Assembly (NCBI RefSeq): GCF_029688845.1
Contig: NZ_JARUKW010000023.1
Location: 1 to 58,133 of the forward strand
Reading direction: 5' to 3'
From: Natronococcus sp. A-GB1
Lineage (GTDB): Archaea > Halobacteriota > Halobacteria > Halobacteriales > Natrialbaceae
DNA length: 58,133 bases
This document shows positions 1 to 7,432 of the stretch, piece by piece. Numbering within the stretch: the first letter of the stretch is position 1; every line of letters begins with the position of its first letter. The notes under the pieces were generated by a model. That model did not search any database and had not been told where the DNA came from. It saw only the letters and a program-made list of their open reading frames with translations. Made by a program: the position numbers and the translations under genes.

Positions 1-470
1 AGGAAAGCGAACTGCACCGTCTCTTAGCCGTTATGGAAGTGGGGGAGAGGGTGGAAACATCGCCACAGACGCGATCGTGGGGTAAAACGCTCTGTAGCGA
101 CATACCGATGATAGGGTGATAACCACCTAACCATGCTGCAGTCGTTTGCAGCGTCGAAGTGAACATCTTGTCGAGCCGAAGTTAACCAACTCACCGACGC
201 CGCAGAATCTATCCCAGCACAGAACCACCGCAACGCCGAACAATCACTCGAGGTTTCCCACCCGACCTCGAGTTGTGCGTTCTCGATGAGAGGGCATTTA
301 TCGTCGGATCCGACAGTGGTTTTTGAATCCTGACTAGCAGTCCGTGCGATTCACGGGACGCTCAATTGTTGCTGGCTAGTTCAGCACTTCAGGCCAGTTG
401 GAACTCTCCACTGCTTCATCCGCCGGACTGAAGGTGCTGCCTGTCTCTCTATTAGAGAAGACCCAGTATA
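1..470. other. no gene recognised at left edge
   Basis: I see no convincing coding region here. The longest open frame, on the minus strand near 24-233, has a Trp/Cys/Arg/His-rich translation unlike an acidic haloarchaeal protein. The last 30 bases before 471 contain an AT-richer stretch that could be the promoter of the TRAM gene. Confidence 0.5.
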
Positions 471-887
471 ATGGAAATTTCTGAAAAACTACTGTGTGTA
501 TTTAGTGCCGGGGTCGAAGAGCAAGGCGACTCATACGTAATCGAAGTCCCGAAACGCGAACTCAGGGATGGTGATGTGGAATTAGACAAAGTGTACCGAA
601 CAGTCCTCTCTCAAACTCACTCATCGACTACAGATTCAGACAACCGATCAGAGCAAAACCAGGAGTCACCTAAAACCTCCCATCCTGAGCCGCCGGCCAC
701 GGAAGGCGAAACACGGACCCTCGAAATCGAGGACATCGGGGAACAGGGCGACGGCATTGCTCGTGTCGAATGTGGATACGTGATCATCGTTCCCAGTACG
801 AAGCGGGGAGATCGTGTCAAGGTCGAAGTCACCGACGTTCGGGAGAACGTAGCCTTCGCCGAAATCCTCGAGCGCGAGGATCCGTAA
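471..887 (+). CDS. TRAM-domain protein
   Basis: This 138-residue acidic protein ends in a TRAM domain (about residues 78-136), recognisable from GEQGDGIARVECGYVIIVP followed by GDRVKVEVTDV, a small OB-like beta barrel that binds RNA. The first 45 residues include VIEVPKREL and an Asp-rich segment, and a Ser/Thr/Asn/Glu-rich linker of about 30 residues joins the two parts. Haloarchaea encode many stand-alone TRAM proteins, and archaeal TRAM proteins have been proposed to act as RNA chaperones. The specific RNA target cannot be read from sequence. It stands alone, with no co-directional neighbour within 1 kb. Confidence 0.85.
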   Translation: MEISEKLLCVFSAGVEEQGDSYVIEVPKRELRDGDVELDKVYRTVLSQTHSSTTDSDNRSEQNQESPKTSHPEPPATEGETRTLEIEDIGEQGDGIARVECGYVIIVPSTKRGDRVKVEVTDVRENVAFAEILEREDP

Positions 888-1246
888 TACGTCAACGAAA
901 ACTCGATTCGAAACTCCGAGAGTTCCGATTGGGCTATGTTCTGGCCTGCTGAGATCGACTCGGTAGGTCAGCCAAGTTTGAAGAAATTCAAGGGCTAGAC
1001 AGTTAATCGAAGCAGGACTGCTGTCATCGCCAGCTGGTGGACCGACACTCTTCCTCCGAGTCTGAGAACATCATATTTCGAGGAAAGGTTTCCTCCAGAT
1101 GCGTTCAAGATCGCTCTAGCTATGCTCCATTTATGAAATACACCCGTCGATTTAGACGTCTGAATAAATACAGTGATTCGAATATCGGACAATTCTATCC
1201 AGGTGGTCTCTGCTTTGGACATGAGACCGACCTGAACCCCATCCGC
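888..1246. other. intergenic, no gene seen
   Basis: About 360 bases between the TRAM gene and the end of the interrupted zinc-finger gene. The plus-strand frame that runs through 1037-1567 is Arg/Ser-rich and largely antisense to a more protein-like minus-strand frame, so I do not call it. Confidence 0.4.
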
Positions 1247-1630
1247 CTAGTTCAGTTCGCTCTCCTCGAGCGGCCAGTCATTCCTCGTCTGTTTCCTCAC
1301 TCCACATCGAGCTTGCCGTCCAGCCTCGGTATCTGGCCAGTTGACGCGCTGGTACTCGACAGCGTCCTCAGTGTGGGAATACTCGAGGATTTCTGCACAA
1401 GGAGCGACGTCTTCAGCAGTCGGGTTAGGACGCCCGAGGACACAACGGAGAAAACAGGTTATGCTCTATCGGTAGTCAGTTGCGCCATGATCAACCCGGG
1501 AGGGCTGGATCTTCCCGTGCTCTTCGAACTCGTGGGCGTTGAGCCGCCGCTGAAGATCGGCACTTGAGTGGACAACAAAATACGTTTCACAGACGGAACA
1601 CTTGTCAACAAGCAGATCGTTTGAAGCCAT
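1247..1630 (-). pseudogene. small zinc-finger protein interrupted by one amber codon
   Basis: Reading from an ATG at 1630 gives 54 residues starting MASNDLLVDKCSVC, then a TAG at 1466-1468. The same frame then stays open for 72 more codons to a TAG at 1247-1249. The second half reads like ordinary haloarchaeal protein (AEDVAPCAEILEYSHTEDA, then VNWPDTEAG, LEESELN) and has no usable in-frame start near its beginning. The simplest view is one gene of about 127 codons with a single nonsense mutation. Alternatives are that the 54-residue product is the real gene and the remainder is a decayed neighbour, or stop-codon readthrough. The family is not recognised beyond its Cys/His motif. Confidence 0.5.
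1466..1630 (-). CDS. 54-residue C2H2-like zinc-finger protein
   Basis: This is the open 5' part of the interrupted gene. It carries CSVC (Cys11, Cys14) followed by NAHEFEEHGK (His33, His38), a Cys2-His2 arrangement with a longer loop than classical fingers. Tiny proteins of this kind are common on haloarchaeal plasmids and are usually thought to bind nucleic acid or protein partners. It may still be translated on its own even though the downstream frame is cut off. Confidence 0.5.
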   Translation of the reverse strand: MASNDLLVDKCSVCETYFVVHSSADLQRRLNAHEFEEHGKIQPSRVDHGATDYR

Positions 1631-2102
1631 ACTTTTGTTCGGATTGGATGTCGTATGTCGACTTATTGCCTCGCTGCGTTTGAACTCGTCGTCTTATTGT
1701 ACGTCATTTATTGGTATTTTCGATCAACATCCGTGTTGATTCCATCAAGTGTTGGTAGTCGTCACTCGTCTCTTCGAGTTTGTGATTAGCCTCAGGCAGC
1801 CAGTCAGTTGCTAACTATCAAGCGTACTTCTCAGCCTCTGATCTAACCTGCCCGTAGGTAGCTGAGAATCGATCGCCCGGCGGACAAACGTTAGCTGACG
1901 AGGCACTCAACGAGATAGTGCCTATCACACCAGATCGTTCGCTGACAGACCAGTCCCCAACCTCGAGTTTCAGTTTCACTGTGGTTGGCTCGCCTATATA
2001 CAAATCCGGCTACGATACTGGCAATAGGGGGAGCGGACACACCACCACCCTGTTGCAAGTCACACGCGCTCCCTCCTTTCCACACACTGCCTCTACCAAC
2101 TC
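1631..2102. other. intergenic, no gene seen
   Basis: About 470 bases between divergent small genes. The open frames here (for example 1818-2003 and 1918-2175) are Ser/Pro/Thr-rich and overlap one another on both strands, which is typical of non-coding haloarchaeal DNA. The promoters of the minus-strand zinc-finger gene and the plus-strand zinc-protein cluster should lie here. Confidence 0.4.
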
Positions 2103-2255
2103 ATGTCCACGGCGAACCCACCATCTCTCGGTACATGCCCGTTCTGCCAAGCCGAGATCACGACGGCCAACGTAATCGTTGAATACGAAACAGAAACAGG
2201 ACCAGCAGTATACGCCGAGTGCCCCAAATGCCGGGACGTCGTAAACCCGGAGTGA
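2103..2255 (+). CDS. 50-residue zinc-ribbon protein
   Basis: ATG at 2103 opens a 50-residue frame with two Cys pairs, TCPFCQ and ECPKCRD, spaced like a zinc ribbon, with acidic residues between them. It heads a run of three tightly spaced plus-strand genes (next starts at 2266 and 2422) and is probably co-transcribed with them. No enzyme motif is present. Such micro-proteins are thought to be adaptors or regulators. Confidence 0.7.
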   Translation: MSTANPPSLGTCPFCQAEITTANVIVEYETETGPAVYAECPKCRDVVNPE

Positions 2256-2265
2256 CTCCCTCTCT

Positions 2266-2418
2266 ATGCTATTTGAACGTGTAGACCGAGTGCTGTCCTG
2301 GACACAGCAGCCAGAAGTCGTGTACGAATGTCGCCACTGCGGAACCTCCGTGAGTGAGGACACCGAAGCCTGTCCTACCTGCGGATCAGACGCAATCGCT
2401 ATGTACCGGATATCCTGA
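2266..2418 (+). CDS. 50-residue double-CxxC zinc protein
   Basis: ATG at 2266 lies ten bases after the previous stop. The 50 residues contain YECRHCGTSV and EACPTCGSDA, two zinc knuckles. The first 20 residues (MLFERVDRVLSW) look amphipathic. It sits in the same run as the 2103 and 2422 genes, separated from the latter by only three bases, which argues for one operon. Confidence 0.7.
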   Translation: MLFERVDRVLSWTQQPEVVYECRHCGTSVSEDTEACPTCGSDAIAMYRIS

Positions 2419-2421
2419 TCC

Positions 2422-2649
2422 ATGACTGAGGACTACGACCGGCTCTTGGAGGTTGTCGCGGAGAATCCAGGTGCCACTCTCGAGGAAATCACGGACCTCG
2501 CACGTGACCGCAGTATCACCAGCACCAGTGTCCCGGACCTCGTCTCGACGGCGGTCAGCAATGACGATCTTCTCAAGGCAGACGGCCGGTACTGGGTGAT
2601 GCGGACAGGCAAGTACCGGTGGAACCGGTATGACCACCCCGAAACCTGA
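2422..2649 (+). CDS. 75-residue winged-helix-like protein
   Basis: The sequence begins MTEDYDRLLEVVAENPG and has the alternation of a winged helix: helix (LLEVVAENPGATLEEI), turn, second helix (VPDLVSTAVSN), then a wing-like strand pair (LLKADGRYWVMRTGKYRWN). It is third in a tight run with two zinc micro-proteins. The length and start are clear. DNA binding is inferred from fold-like periodicity only. Confidence 0.65.
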   Translation: MTEDYDRLLEVVAENPGATLEEITDLARDRSITSTSVPDLVSTAVSNDDLLKADGRYWVMRTGKYRWNRYDHPET

Positions 2650-2691
2650 CTTTCCGATTCTTCCAGGTCTGCAGTCCACCCGCTGTCCTCT

Positions 2692-3099
2692 TCAGAGGGA
2701 TGTGCTAGTATCGAGTCCGACTGTCAACTGGTGCTGTGTCTGAATCCCAGTATAGAATCGCTGCACGATCTCGGACTGGTGCTTCGGACACGCCATCGGG
2801 AGGATAACCCCGTCCTGAACCTGGACCAGAGGATGCGGCACATTGTACGGAGCGAGACGGCAGCTAGGGCACGACACTCCGCCGGCCGGTCGATGATGCA
2901 GGAGATCGGCAGTGTCCTCGGACGTCAACCCACAGACCGATGAGAACTGCTCGAGGTGCTCATCGCAGCTGAGGACAGGGATCGTAAGCTGATCCAGGAG
3001 GAGAAACGACACCTCTTGCCCCCCGCCAGATTGGACGGCAGACTGGCACGCCTTACATCCGATAGCCGACAGCGACTGCTGGACATCAGGTGATGCCAT
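2692..3099 (-). CDS. 135-residue Cys/His-rich protein
   Basis: I chose the ATG at 3099 (MASPDVQQSL) over one seven codons upstream because family-like sequence starts there. The protein has repeated metal-site motifs: GCKACQ, LSCDEHLEQF, VSCPSCRLAP and MACPKHQ, so it may bind two zinc ions. It converges on the plus-strand small-gene run. I do not recognise the family, and no catalytic motif is visible. Confidence 0.65.
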   Translation of the reverse strand: MASPDVQQSLSAIGCKACQSAVQSGGGQEVSFLLLDQLTIPVLSCDEHLEQFSSVCGLTSEDTADLLHHRPAGGVSCPSCRLAPYNVPHPLVQVQDGVILPMACPKHQSEIVQRFYTGIQTQHQLTVGLDTSTSL

Positions 3100-3225
3100 C
3101 GTGTATCCGCGGGCCGCCACACAGGTAAGTCATGGGGTGCTACCTTTCCACGGACCGTCGCCAGGTTATCGTTCGATCACCGAGTGGTTCTCCGGCAGTC
3201 GGCCAGCTGGAATAGCACATAACGG

Positions 3226-3513
3226 TTATTCAGAGATGAGGTCGTCCACGTACTGGTCTTCCCAGTCGCGGCGGGCCTCGATATCTCGCGCTCCGCGCTG
3301 CGTTATCGAGTAGATGTTGGTGCGGCGGTCGGCCTCGCCTTTCTCGACTAATCCTTTGTCGACGAGCGTGTCAAAATTCGGTTAGAGCCGGCCGTGATGG
3401 ATTTCCTTCTCATAGTAGTCCTCAAGCTCGTCTTTGATTGCCAGGCCGTGTGGCTCCTCGAGGAGTCCGAAGCAAGATACTCGAGAGTCTCGACAACGTT
3501 GCTACTCAGGTAG
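3226..3513 (-). pseudogene. broken PadR-family regulator (copy 1)
   Basis: The minus strand encodes a PadR winged-helix regulator: LLEEPHGLAIKDELEDYYEK, then EIHHGRL-stop-PNFDTLVDKG, then EADRRTNIYSITQRG and RRDWEDQYVDD. The conserved Tyr of the HHGRLYPN motif is replaced by TAA. The N-terminal end is also degraded, with a stop and no intact start before residue 20 of the family. The gene is therefore dead. A second damaged relative lies at 7147-7360. Confidence 0.75.
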
Positions 3514-3541
3514 CAATTTACTGATCGAATTAGCGAAAGCC

Positions 3542-3586
3542 CTTAACCAACAAAGGGTGACGACTCCCCCTCGTGTGTTGGTTAAG
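3542..3586. repeat. inverted repeat TTAACCAAC type (copy 1)
   Basis: CTTAACCAACA at 3542-3552 and TGTTGGTTAAG at 3576-3586 are perfect 11-base arms around a 23-base spacer. A very similar structure lies at 48887-48927, directly ahead of a gene. Here no intact gene follows within 500 bases. It may be an operator or recombination site left behind by a lost gene. Confidence 0.6.
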
Positions 3587-4030
3587 AAGCAGTGATGCTC
3601 CCATCTTTACTGCCCAGAGATGAGTCCCTATAGCTCGAGATGCGTAGCGTGCTCAGAACGAAAGTCATCTCGAGATATTCTCCCGCTCAAATCACAAAAC
3701 GACAGGGTGGGGGAACAGTAGGTGGGATGCTGGTGCAACGACTCAGCAGCGAAGGAAGGGGGGAGACGTTCCTTCAGCTGACTGGCAACTGGAGATTGCA
3801 CCTATGCCCTTGCGGGCACTCGATATCATGGCCTGAAGGGATATTGAACGCATAGATTGTGGAGCCAAATTAGAGAATGTTAACGCGAATTAGTGGACTG
3901 TTCTTCGCTATCCAGACGCTACCGAACTAACAGGTAATACGTTCCAAATCGCTAGTCGTTCGCTGAACGATCTTTCTCGTTGTCGGTGAGCAACCCGAGG
4001 AACCGTTTGGTCTCACACCCATCGTAGACA
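3587..4030. other. intergenic, no intact gene
   Basis: About 440 bases with no supported gene between the inverted repeat and the IS630 remnant. A 71-codon plus-strand frame at 3640-3855 lacks haloarchaeal amino-acid composition and is not called. Confidence 0.4.
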
Positions 4031-4119
4031 TTAGAAATGGTTGCTCATTTCTGAAATAGAGGATTGACCAAGAGCGGTATCGATCGCTGTTGTCAGTTCA
4101 GCAAGCGAATCAAAGAACC
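4031..4119 (-). pseudogene. C-terminal remnant of an IS630-type transposase
   Basis: The minus strand reads FFDSLAELTTAIDTALGQSS and SISEMSNHF, then stop. This resembles the usual tail of haloarchaeal IS630-family transposases. It is cut at 4119 exactly where the IS6 element begins. The matching N-terminal remnant lies on the other side of the IS6 element in the same orientation, and the catalytic core is missing. Confidence 0.65.
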
Positions 4120-4864
4120 GGCACTGTCTAGTTGAGCCAGTTTGAGAAGTGAGCAGGCCGTTGAGTTGATTTGGATTAATGCTCGCAGACCTGCTCAGCG
4201 AGAGCTACGATGCGGATTTAGAAGAATCTTGGGAGAACGAGCGGACGGCGACGCCCGTCAGGGTATTCGCCGTCCGTCTCCATCAGACCGGTTGTTCTCT
4301 TCGGGAGACAACAACGATTCTCGCTGAATTAGGCGTTGAGCGCTCTCACGGAGCGGTCTGGAACTGGGTACATCGGTTGGCTGACAGCGGGCACGACCCG
4401 CCTGAGGCCCAGCCGAAGCGGGTCGCGGTTGACGAGACCGCTATCAAGATCAATGGCGAGTGGTCTTGGTTGTACGCTGCAATAGACACCGAAACGAAGC
4501 TGATTCTCGATGTCGCGTTGTTTGGTCGGCACGGAACCGATCCGGCAGCTGCGTTTCTGCATCGACTCGACGAGAAATACGATCTCTCCGACACCGTATT
4601 TCTCGTCGATCAATTCGGCTATCGGACTGCCCTTGCTCGATTAGGGTTGTGCGGTCGGGTCAACTATACCGAGCGAAACCTCATCGAAAAGTGGTTTCAC
4701 ACCCTCAAAATGCGCATCGACCGCTTCCACAACTCGTGGGTGGGCAGTCGGGCGAGTGCACGCGAATGGTTTGAACAATTCATGCACTACTATAACCGCC
4801 AGAGACCGCACCAAACTCTCGACGAAAAGACGCCGATCGAGGAGGTGCAGAACTAGACAGTGCC
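4120..4864 (+). mobile_element. IS6-family insertion sequence, 745 bp
   Basis: Perfect 14-base terminal inverted repeats, GGCACTGTCTAGTT at 4120-4133 and its complement at 4851-4864, bound a single transposase gene that nearly fills the element. The size fits IS6 family members. The eight bases flanking each end (AAAGAACC and CTGAGAGC) do not match, so no target duplication is visible, which suggests an adjacent deletion after insertion. Confidence 0.9.
4179..4856 (+). CDS. IS6-family DDE transposase
   Basis: The 225-residue transposase has an N-terminal HTH region (VRVFAVRLHQTGCSLRETTT, then VERSHGAVWNW) and an RNase-H-like catalytic core with the DDE residues at about Asp85 (AVDETAIKI), Asp144 (FLVDQFGY) and Glu170 (RNLIEKWFHTLK). 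Length and motif order match complete family members, so it appears functional. It lies wholly between the inverted repeats. A decayed fragment of a related transposase is found at 39537-39650. Confidence 0.92.
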   Translation: MLADLLSESYDADLEESWENERTATPVRVFAVRLHQTGCSLRETTTILAELGVERSHGAVWNWVHRLADSGHDPPEAQPKRVAVDETAIKINGEWSWLYAAIDTETKLILDVALFGRHGTDPAAAFLHRLDEKYDLSDTVFLVDQFGYRTALARLGLCGRVNYTERNLIEKWFHTLKMRIDRFHNSWVGSRASAREWFEQFMHYYNRQRPHQTLDEKTPIEEVQN

Positions 4865-5068
4865 CTGAGAGCTTTCGTTTTCTCCCAGACCAATGTACAT
4901 CGGTCACAGCCTGTTCTTCGACCGGTACCGTGCCACTCAGCAAGTTCGGTCTGTGTGACGCCGTTTTGTACGCAATTGCTTCTAACAACCGTTGTGTCGG
5001 CTTGTTTCCCTCGACATGTCGAGAGCATCCTGGAGTTCATCGACAGATATCTCGTCAAGATGGTCCAT
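4865..5068 (-). pseudogene. N-terminal remnant of an IS630-type transposase
   Basis: From an ATG at 5068 the minus strand gives MDHLDEISVDELQDALD. After a frameshift it continues as VEGNKPTQRLLEAIAYK, and after another shift as GVTQTELAEWHGTGRRT, then EEQAVTDVHWSGRKRKLS in a third frame. This is the helix-turn-helix half of an IS630-family transposase with at least three lesions. It is truncated at 4865 by the IS6 element, whose other flank holds the C-terminal tail of the same kind of protein. Confidence 0.65.
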
Positions 5069-5139
5069 TTGACTACTCAACGTTTTTGGGCGGAAAGTTC
5101 TAACGATTACTACAGTACCGGAACTACCGATAGTAGTAG

Positions 5140-5613
5140 ATGAACCTTCATAATGAGTCCGAAGGTGCAGTCAAAGGTGAGGATATCGCCGAGCAGATTA
5201 ATCGCAATCCAGGAACGATTCGCAACCAAATGCAGAGTCTGAAGGCGCTTCAGCTGGTTGAGGGAGTACCTGGACCGAAAGGGGGTTACAAACCGACCGC
5301 AGCAGCCTACGAAGCCCTCGAGATCCAGCAGATGGACGAACCTGCATCAGTTCCGCTCGAGCATGATGGCGAGTCCCTCGAGGACGTTGTCATCGAAGAG
5401 ATCAATCTCTCGAGTGTTCACCATCCCGAGCTTTGTCGGGCAGAAATCCACATCCAGGACTCGATCGAGGACTTTCACGAGGGAGAGATGGTTACCGTCG
5501 GTCCGACTCCACTTTCGAATCTTACCCTCGAAGGAACCATCGACGGCAAGGACGACACGAACAACGTGCTTATTCTCCAAATTGACAATATGGAGACACC
5601 AACGGAAAACTAG
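5140..5613 (+). CDS. winged-helix regulator with C-terminal sensor-like domain
   Basis: The 157-residue protein starts within a DNA-binding winged helix: VKGEDIAEQINRNPGTIRNQ is the helix-turn-helix, and GPKGGYKPTAAAYEAL the wing. Residues 75-155 form a second beta-rich domain (VHHPELCRAEIHI, VTVGPTPLSNL, GTIDGKDDTNN). The first helix of the winged helix looks short: the ATG at 5140 is preceded in frame by three TAG codons and lies just beyond IS630 debris, so the gene may have lost 10-20 N-terminal residues. The family seems widespread in haloarchaea, but the regulated genes are unknown. Confidence 0.7.
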   Translation: MNLHNESEGAVKGEDIAEQINRNPGTIRNQMQSLKALQLVEGVPGPKGGYKPTAAAYEALEIQQMDEPASVPLEHDGESLEDVVIEEINLSSVHHPELCRAEIHIQDSIEDFHEGEMVTVGPTPLSNLTLEGTIDGKDDTNNVLILQIDNMETPTEN

Positions 5614-5734
5614 CTCATTGAACTGCCTGTAGCCTATCCGTCTCGTCTTGTAGTGAGTATACCGCAACGATCAAAAACACAAGCAATGACACCATGGCCA
5701 AAGAATATCAGTGGGGGAAGCGTGTGAAAGGACA

Positions 5735-6007
5735 ATGATTGAGACACCGCCTACCGACAGGAGCAAGCCGACAGGAACTACTCCGAGAAACGAGCTCACA
5801 ACCGATGTTGTCTACGAAGTCGCCAGAGTTTCGAATACGGATCCAATTGATCTGCCACCGCTCTATAATGCAATTGATCCCGATGCCCTGAACGCGCTCA
5901 TCGCGGACAGCTGTGACTCTACACTTGAGTCGATTACTTTCCAGTACGATGGCTATACTGTTACCATCAGTGAAAACGGTGATATCACCGTTTCCTCAAC
6001 CACATAG
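5735..6007 (+). CDS. HalOD1 output-domain protein
   Basis: I start at the ATG at 5735 because GAAAGGAC lies just upstream. A GTG eight codons earlier is possible. The 90-residue protein shows the HalOD1 pattern: VVYEVARVSNTDPIDLPPLY, then LYNAIDPDALNALI, and a C-terminal strand set ITFQYDGYTVTISENGDITV. HalOD1 proteins are small haloarchaeal proteins also found fused to sensor domains and are presumed output modules. It converges on the tfb gene, with a gap of about 70 bases. Confidence 0.85.
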   Translation: MIETPPTDRSKPTGTTPRNELTTDVVYEVARVSNTDPIDLPPLYNAIDPDALNALIADSCDSTLESITFQYDGYTVTISENGDITVSSTT

Positions 6008-6078
6008 ATTTGTGAGAGAGGATGAGCACGGCACCAACAGTCAGAGTACAGAGCAACAGTTACGATCTCAAAAGACAG

Positions 6079-7035
6079 TTAGTGAAGCTCCATTGCTTCG
6101 ATCTGCTCCTGGTATCGATTCCGAATCGTTACTTCAGTCACCTGCGCGACCTCGGCGATTTCACGTTGTGTTTTCTTTTCGTTGCATAGAAGACTGGCGG
6201 CGTAGATCGCAGCAGCGGCGTACCCAGGCGGAGACTTTCCGGAGAGCAACCCTTGCTCTGCGGTGGTATCGATAATCTCTCTGGCTTTCGACTGGACTTC
6301 CTCACCTGAACCAATCTGAGAGCAAAACCTTGGGATGTATTCTTTCGGATCCACTGGTTGCATCTCGAGAGAGAGTTCCTGCGCGATATAGCGATACGTT
6401 CGTCCGATTTCTTTCTTGCCCACTCGTGAGACGTCGGCAACTTCTTCTAAACTACGTGGGATACCTTCCTGTCGGCAGGCAGCATACAGGCAGCCTGTCG
6501 CAACGCCTTCGATTGAACGCCCACGAATGAGATCTTCGTTCAGCGCCCGCCGATAGACAACGCTGGCGACCTCACGAGTCGACCGTGGTACGCCAAGCGC
6601 CGAAGACATCCGATCAATCTCACTGAGTGCGAACTGCAGATTGCGCTCACCAGCGTCTTTTGTTCGAATCCGTTCCTGCCATTTGCGCAAGCGTCCCATC
6701 TGGGTGCGCTTTTCCGAGGACAACGAGCGGCCATAGGCGTCTTTGTCTTTCCAGTCGATCTTTGTCGTGAGGCCCTTATCATGCATTGTTTGTGTCGTTG
6801 GCGCTCCGACTCGAGATTTATTGTTTCGTTCCGAGTGATTGAAAGCCCGCCACTCCGGTCCGTGATCGATGTTTCTCGTCTCAACAACTAACCCACAGTT
6901 CTCACAGACCAGTTCAATTTGATCATCACTCGTCGTAAGCGCGCTTGAACCGCACTCATCGCACGTTTGCTCATTCGCCGACTCCCGATCTTTTTCGACC
7001 GATCTTGATTCGCGCTGACGCGTAGCACGCTCCAT
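6079..7035 (-). CDS. tfb: transcription initiation factor TFB
   Basis: At 318 residues this is a full-length archaeal TFB, the TFIIB homologue that bridges TBP-bound promoters and RNA polymerase. The N-terminal zinc ribbon has CDEC (Cys25, Cys28) and CENC (Cys44, Cys47). The B-reader region is GPEWRAFNHSERNNKSRVG. Two cyclin-fold repeats follow (RMSSALGVPRSTREVASVVY and SKAREIIDTTAEQGLLSGKS with TVRNRYQE-like ends). A TATA box complement at 7061-7070 places the transcript start near the ATG, so the mRNA is probably leaderless. Haloarchaea carry many tfb paralogues, and this accessory-replicon copy may serve a subset of promoters, perhaps with the TBP at 54854. Confidence 0.95.
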   Translation of the reverse strand: MERATRQRESRSVEKDRESANEQTCDECGSSALTTSDDQIELVCENCGLVVETRNIDHGPEWRAFNHSERNNKSRVGAPTTQTMHDKGLTTKIDWKDKDAYGRSLSSEKRTQMGRLRKWQERIRTKDAGERNLQFALSEIDRMSSALGVPRSTREVASVVYRRALNEDLIRGRSIEGVATGCLYAACRQEGIPRSLEEVADVSRVGKKEIGRTYRYIAQELSLEMQPVDPKEYIPRFCSQIGSGEEVQSKAREIIDTTAEQGLLSGKSPPGYAAAAIYAASLLCNEKKTQREIAEVAQVTEVTIRNRYQEQIEAMELH

Positions 7036-7060
7036 ACGAAAGAATCTATGTCCAGAGAGT

Positions 7061-7070
7061 CTTAAACCCC
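7061..7070 (-). promoter_or_regulatory. TATA box of tfb
   Basis: GGGGTTTAAG on the minus strand lies 26-35 bases before the tfb ATG, the spacing expected for a leaderless haloarchaeal transcript. Confidence 0.5.
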
Positions 7071-7146
7071 TGTTTTATCAATAGCAGATATACGGCCAAT
7101 ACGGTTCGTGCAATCCGAGCTCTTGAGTTTTCTACTAGAAGAGACC

Positions 7147-7360
7147 TCAGTCGAACAGATCAGCAACGTACTGGTTCTCCCGCTCTCGGTGAGCTTTGAT
7201 TTCACAACGTCCACGCCGGGTGAGGTAGTAGACGTTCGTTCGCCGATCAAACTATCCTTTATCGATCAATCCTTTGTCAATGACTGTATCTAGGTTTGGA
7301 TACAGACGACCGTGGTGGATCTCCTTCTCATAATAGGTCTCGAGTTCCTTAACGTGATGA
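7147..7360 (-). pseudogene. broken PadR-family regulator (copy 2)
   Basis: The minus strand encodes ELETYYEKEIHHGRLYPNLD, VIDKGLIDKG, a TAG stop, then FDRRTNVYYLTRRGR and ENQYVADLFD. Here the HHGRLYPN motif is intact but a TAG interrupts the region before DRRTN, and everything upstream of the HHVKELE segment is lost. It is related to the remnant at 3226-3513 and likewise cannot make a full regulator. Confidence 0.7.
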
Positions 7361-7432
7361 GGGTTGCTTTGCTGCCTGTTGCTTTCTCAAGCCGGCTTAG
7401 CTAACACTACCTTAGGGGTGAATTGCTTTTCC

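Noticed and set aside
1037-1567. 176-codon plus-strand frame
   Set aside because: It is antisense to the interrupted zinc-finger gene, whose composition is far more haloarchaeal; the plus-strand translation is Arg/Ser-rich.
2010-2423. 137-codon minus-strand frame
   Set aside because: It is opposite two short zinc proteins with clean CxxC pairs and operon-like spacing, which are better supported.
4112-4872. 8-bp target duplication around the IS6 element
   Set aside because: The flanking octamers AAAGAACC and CTGAGAGC do not match.
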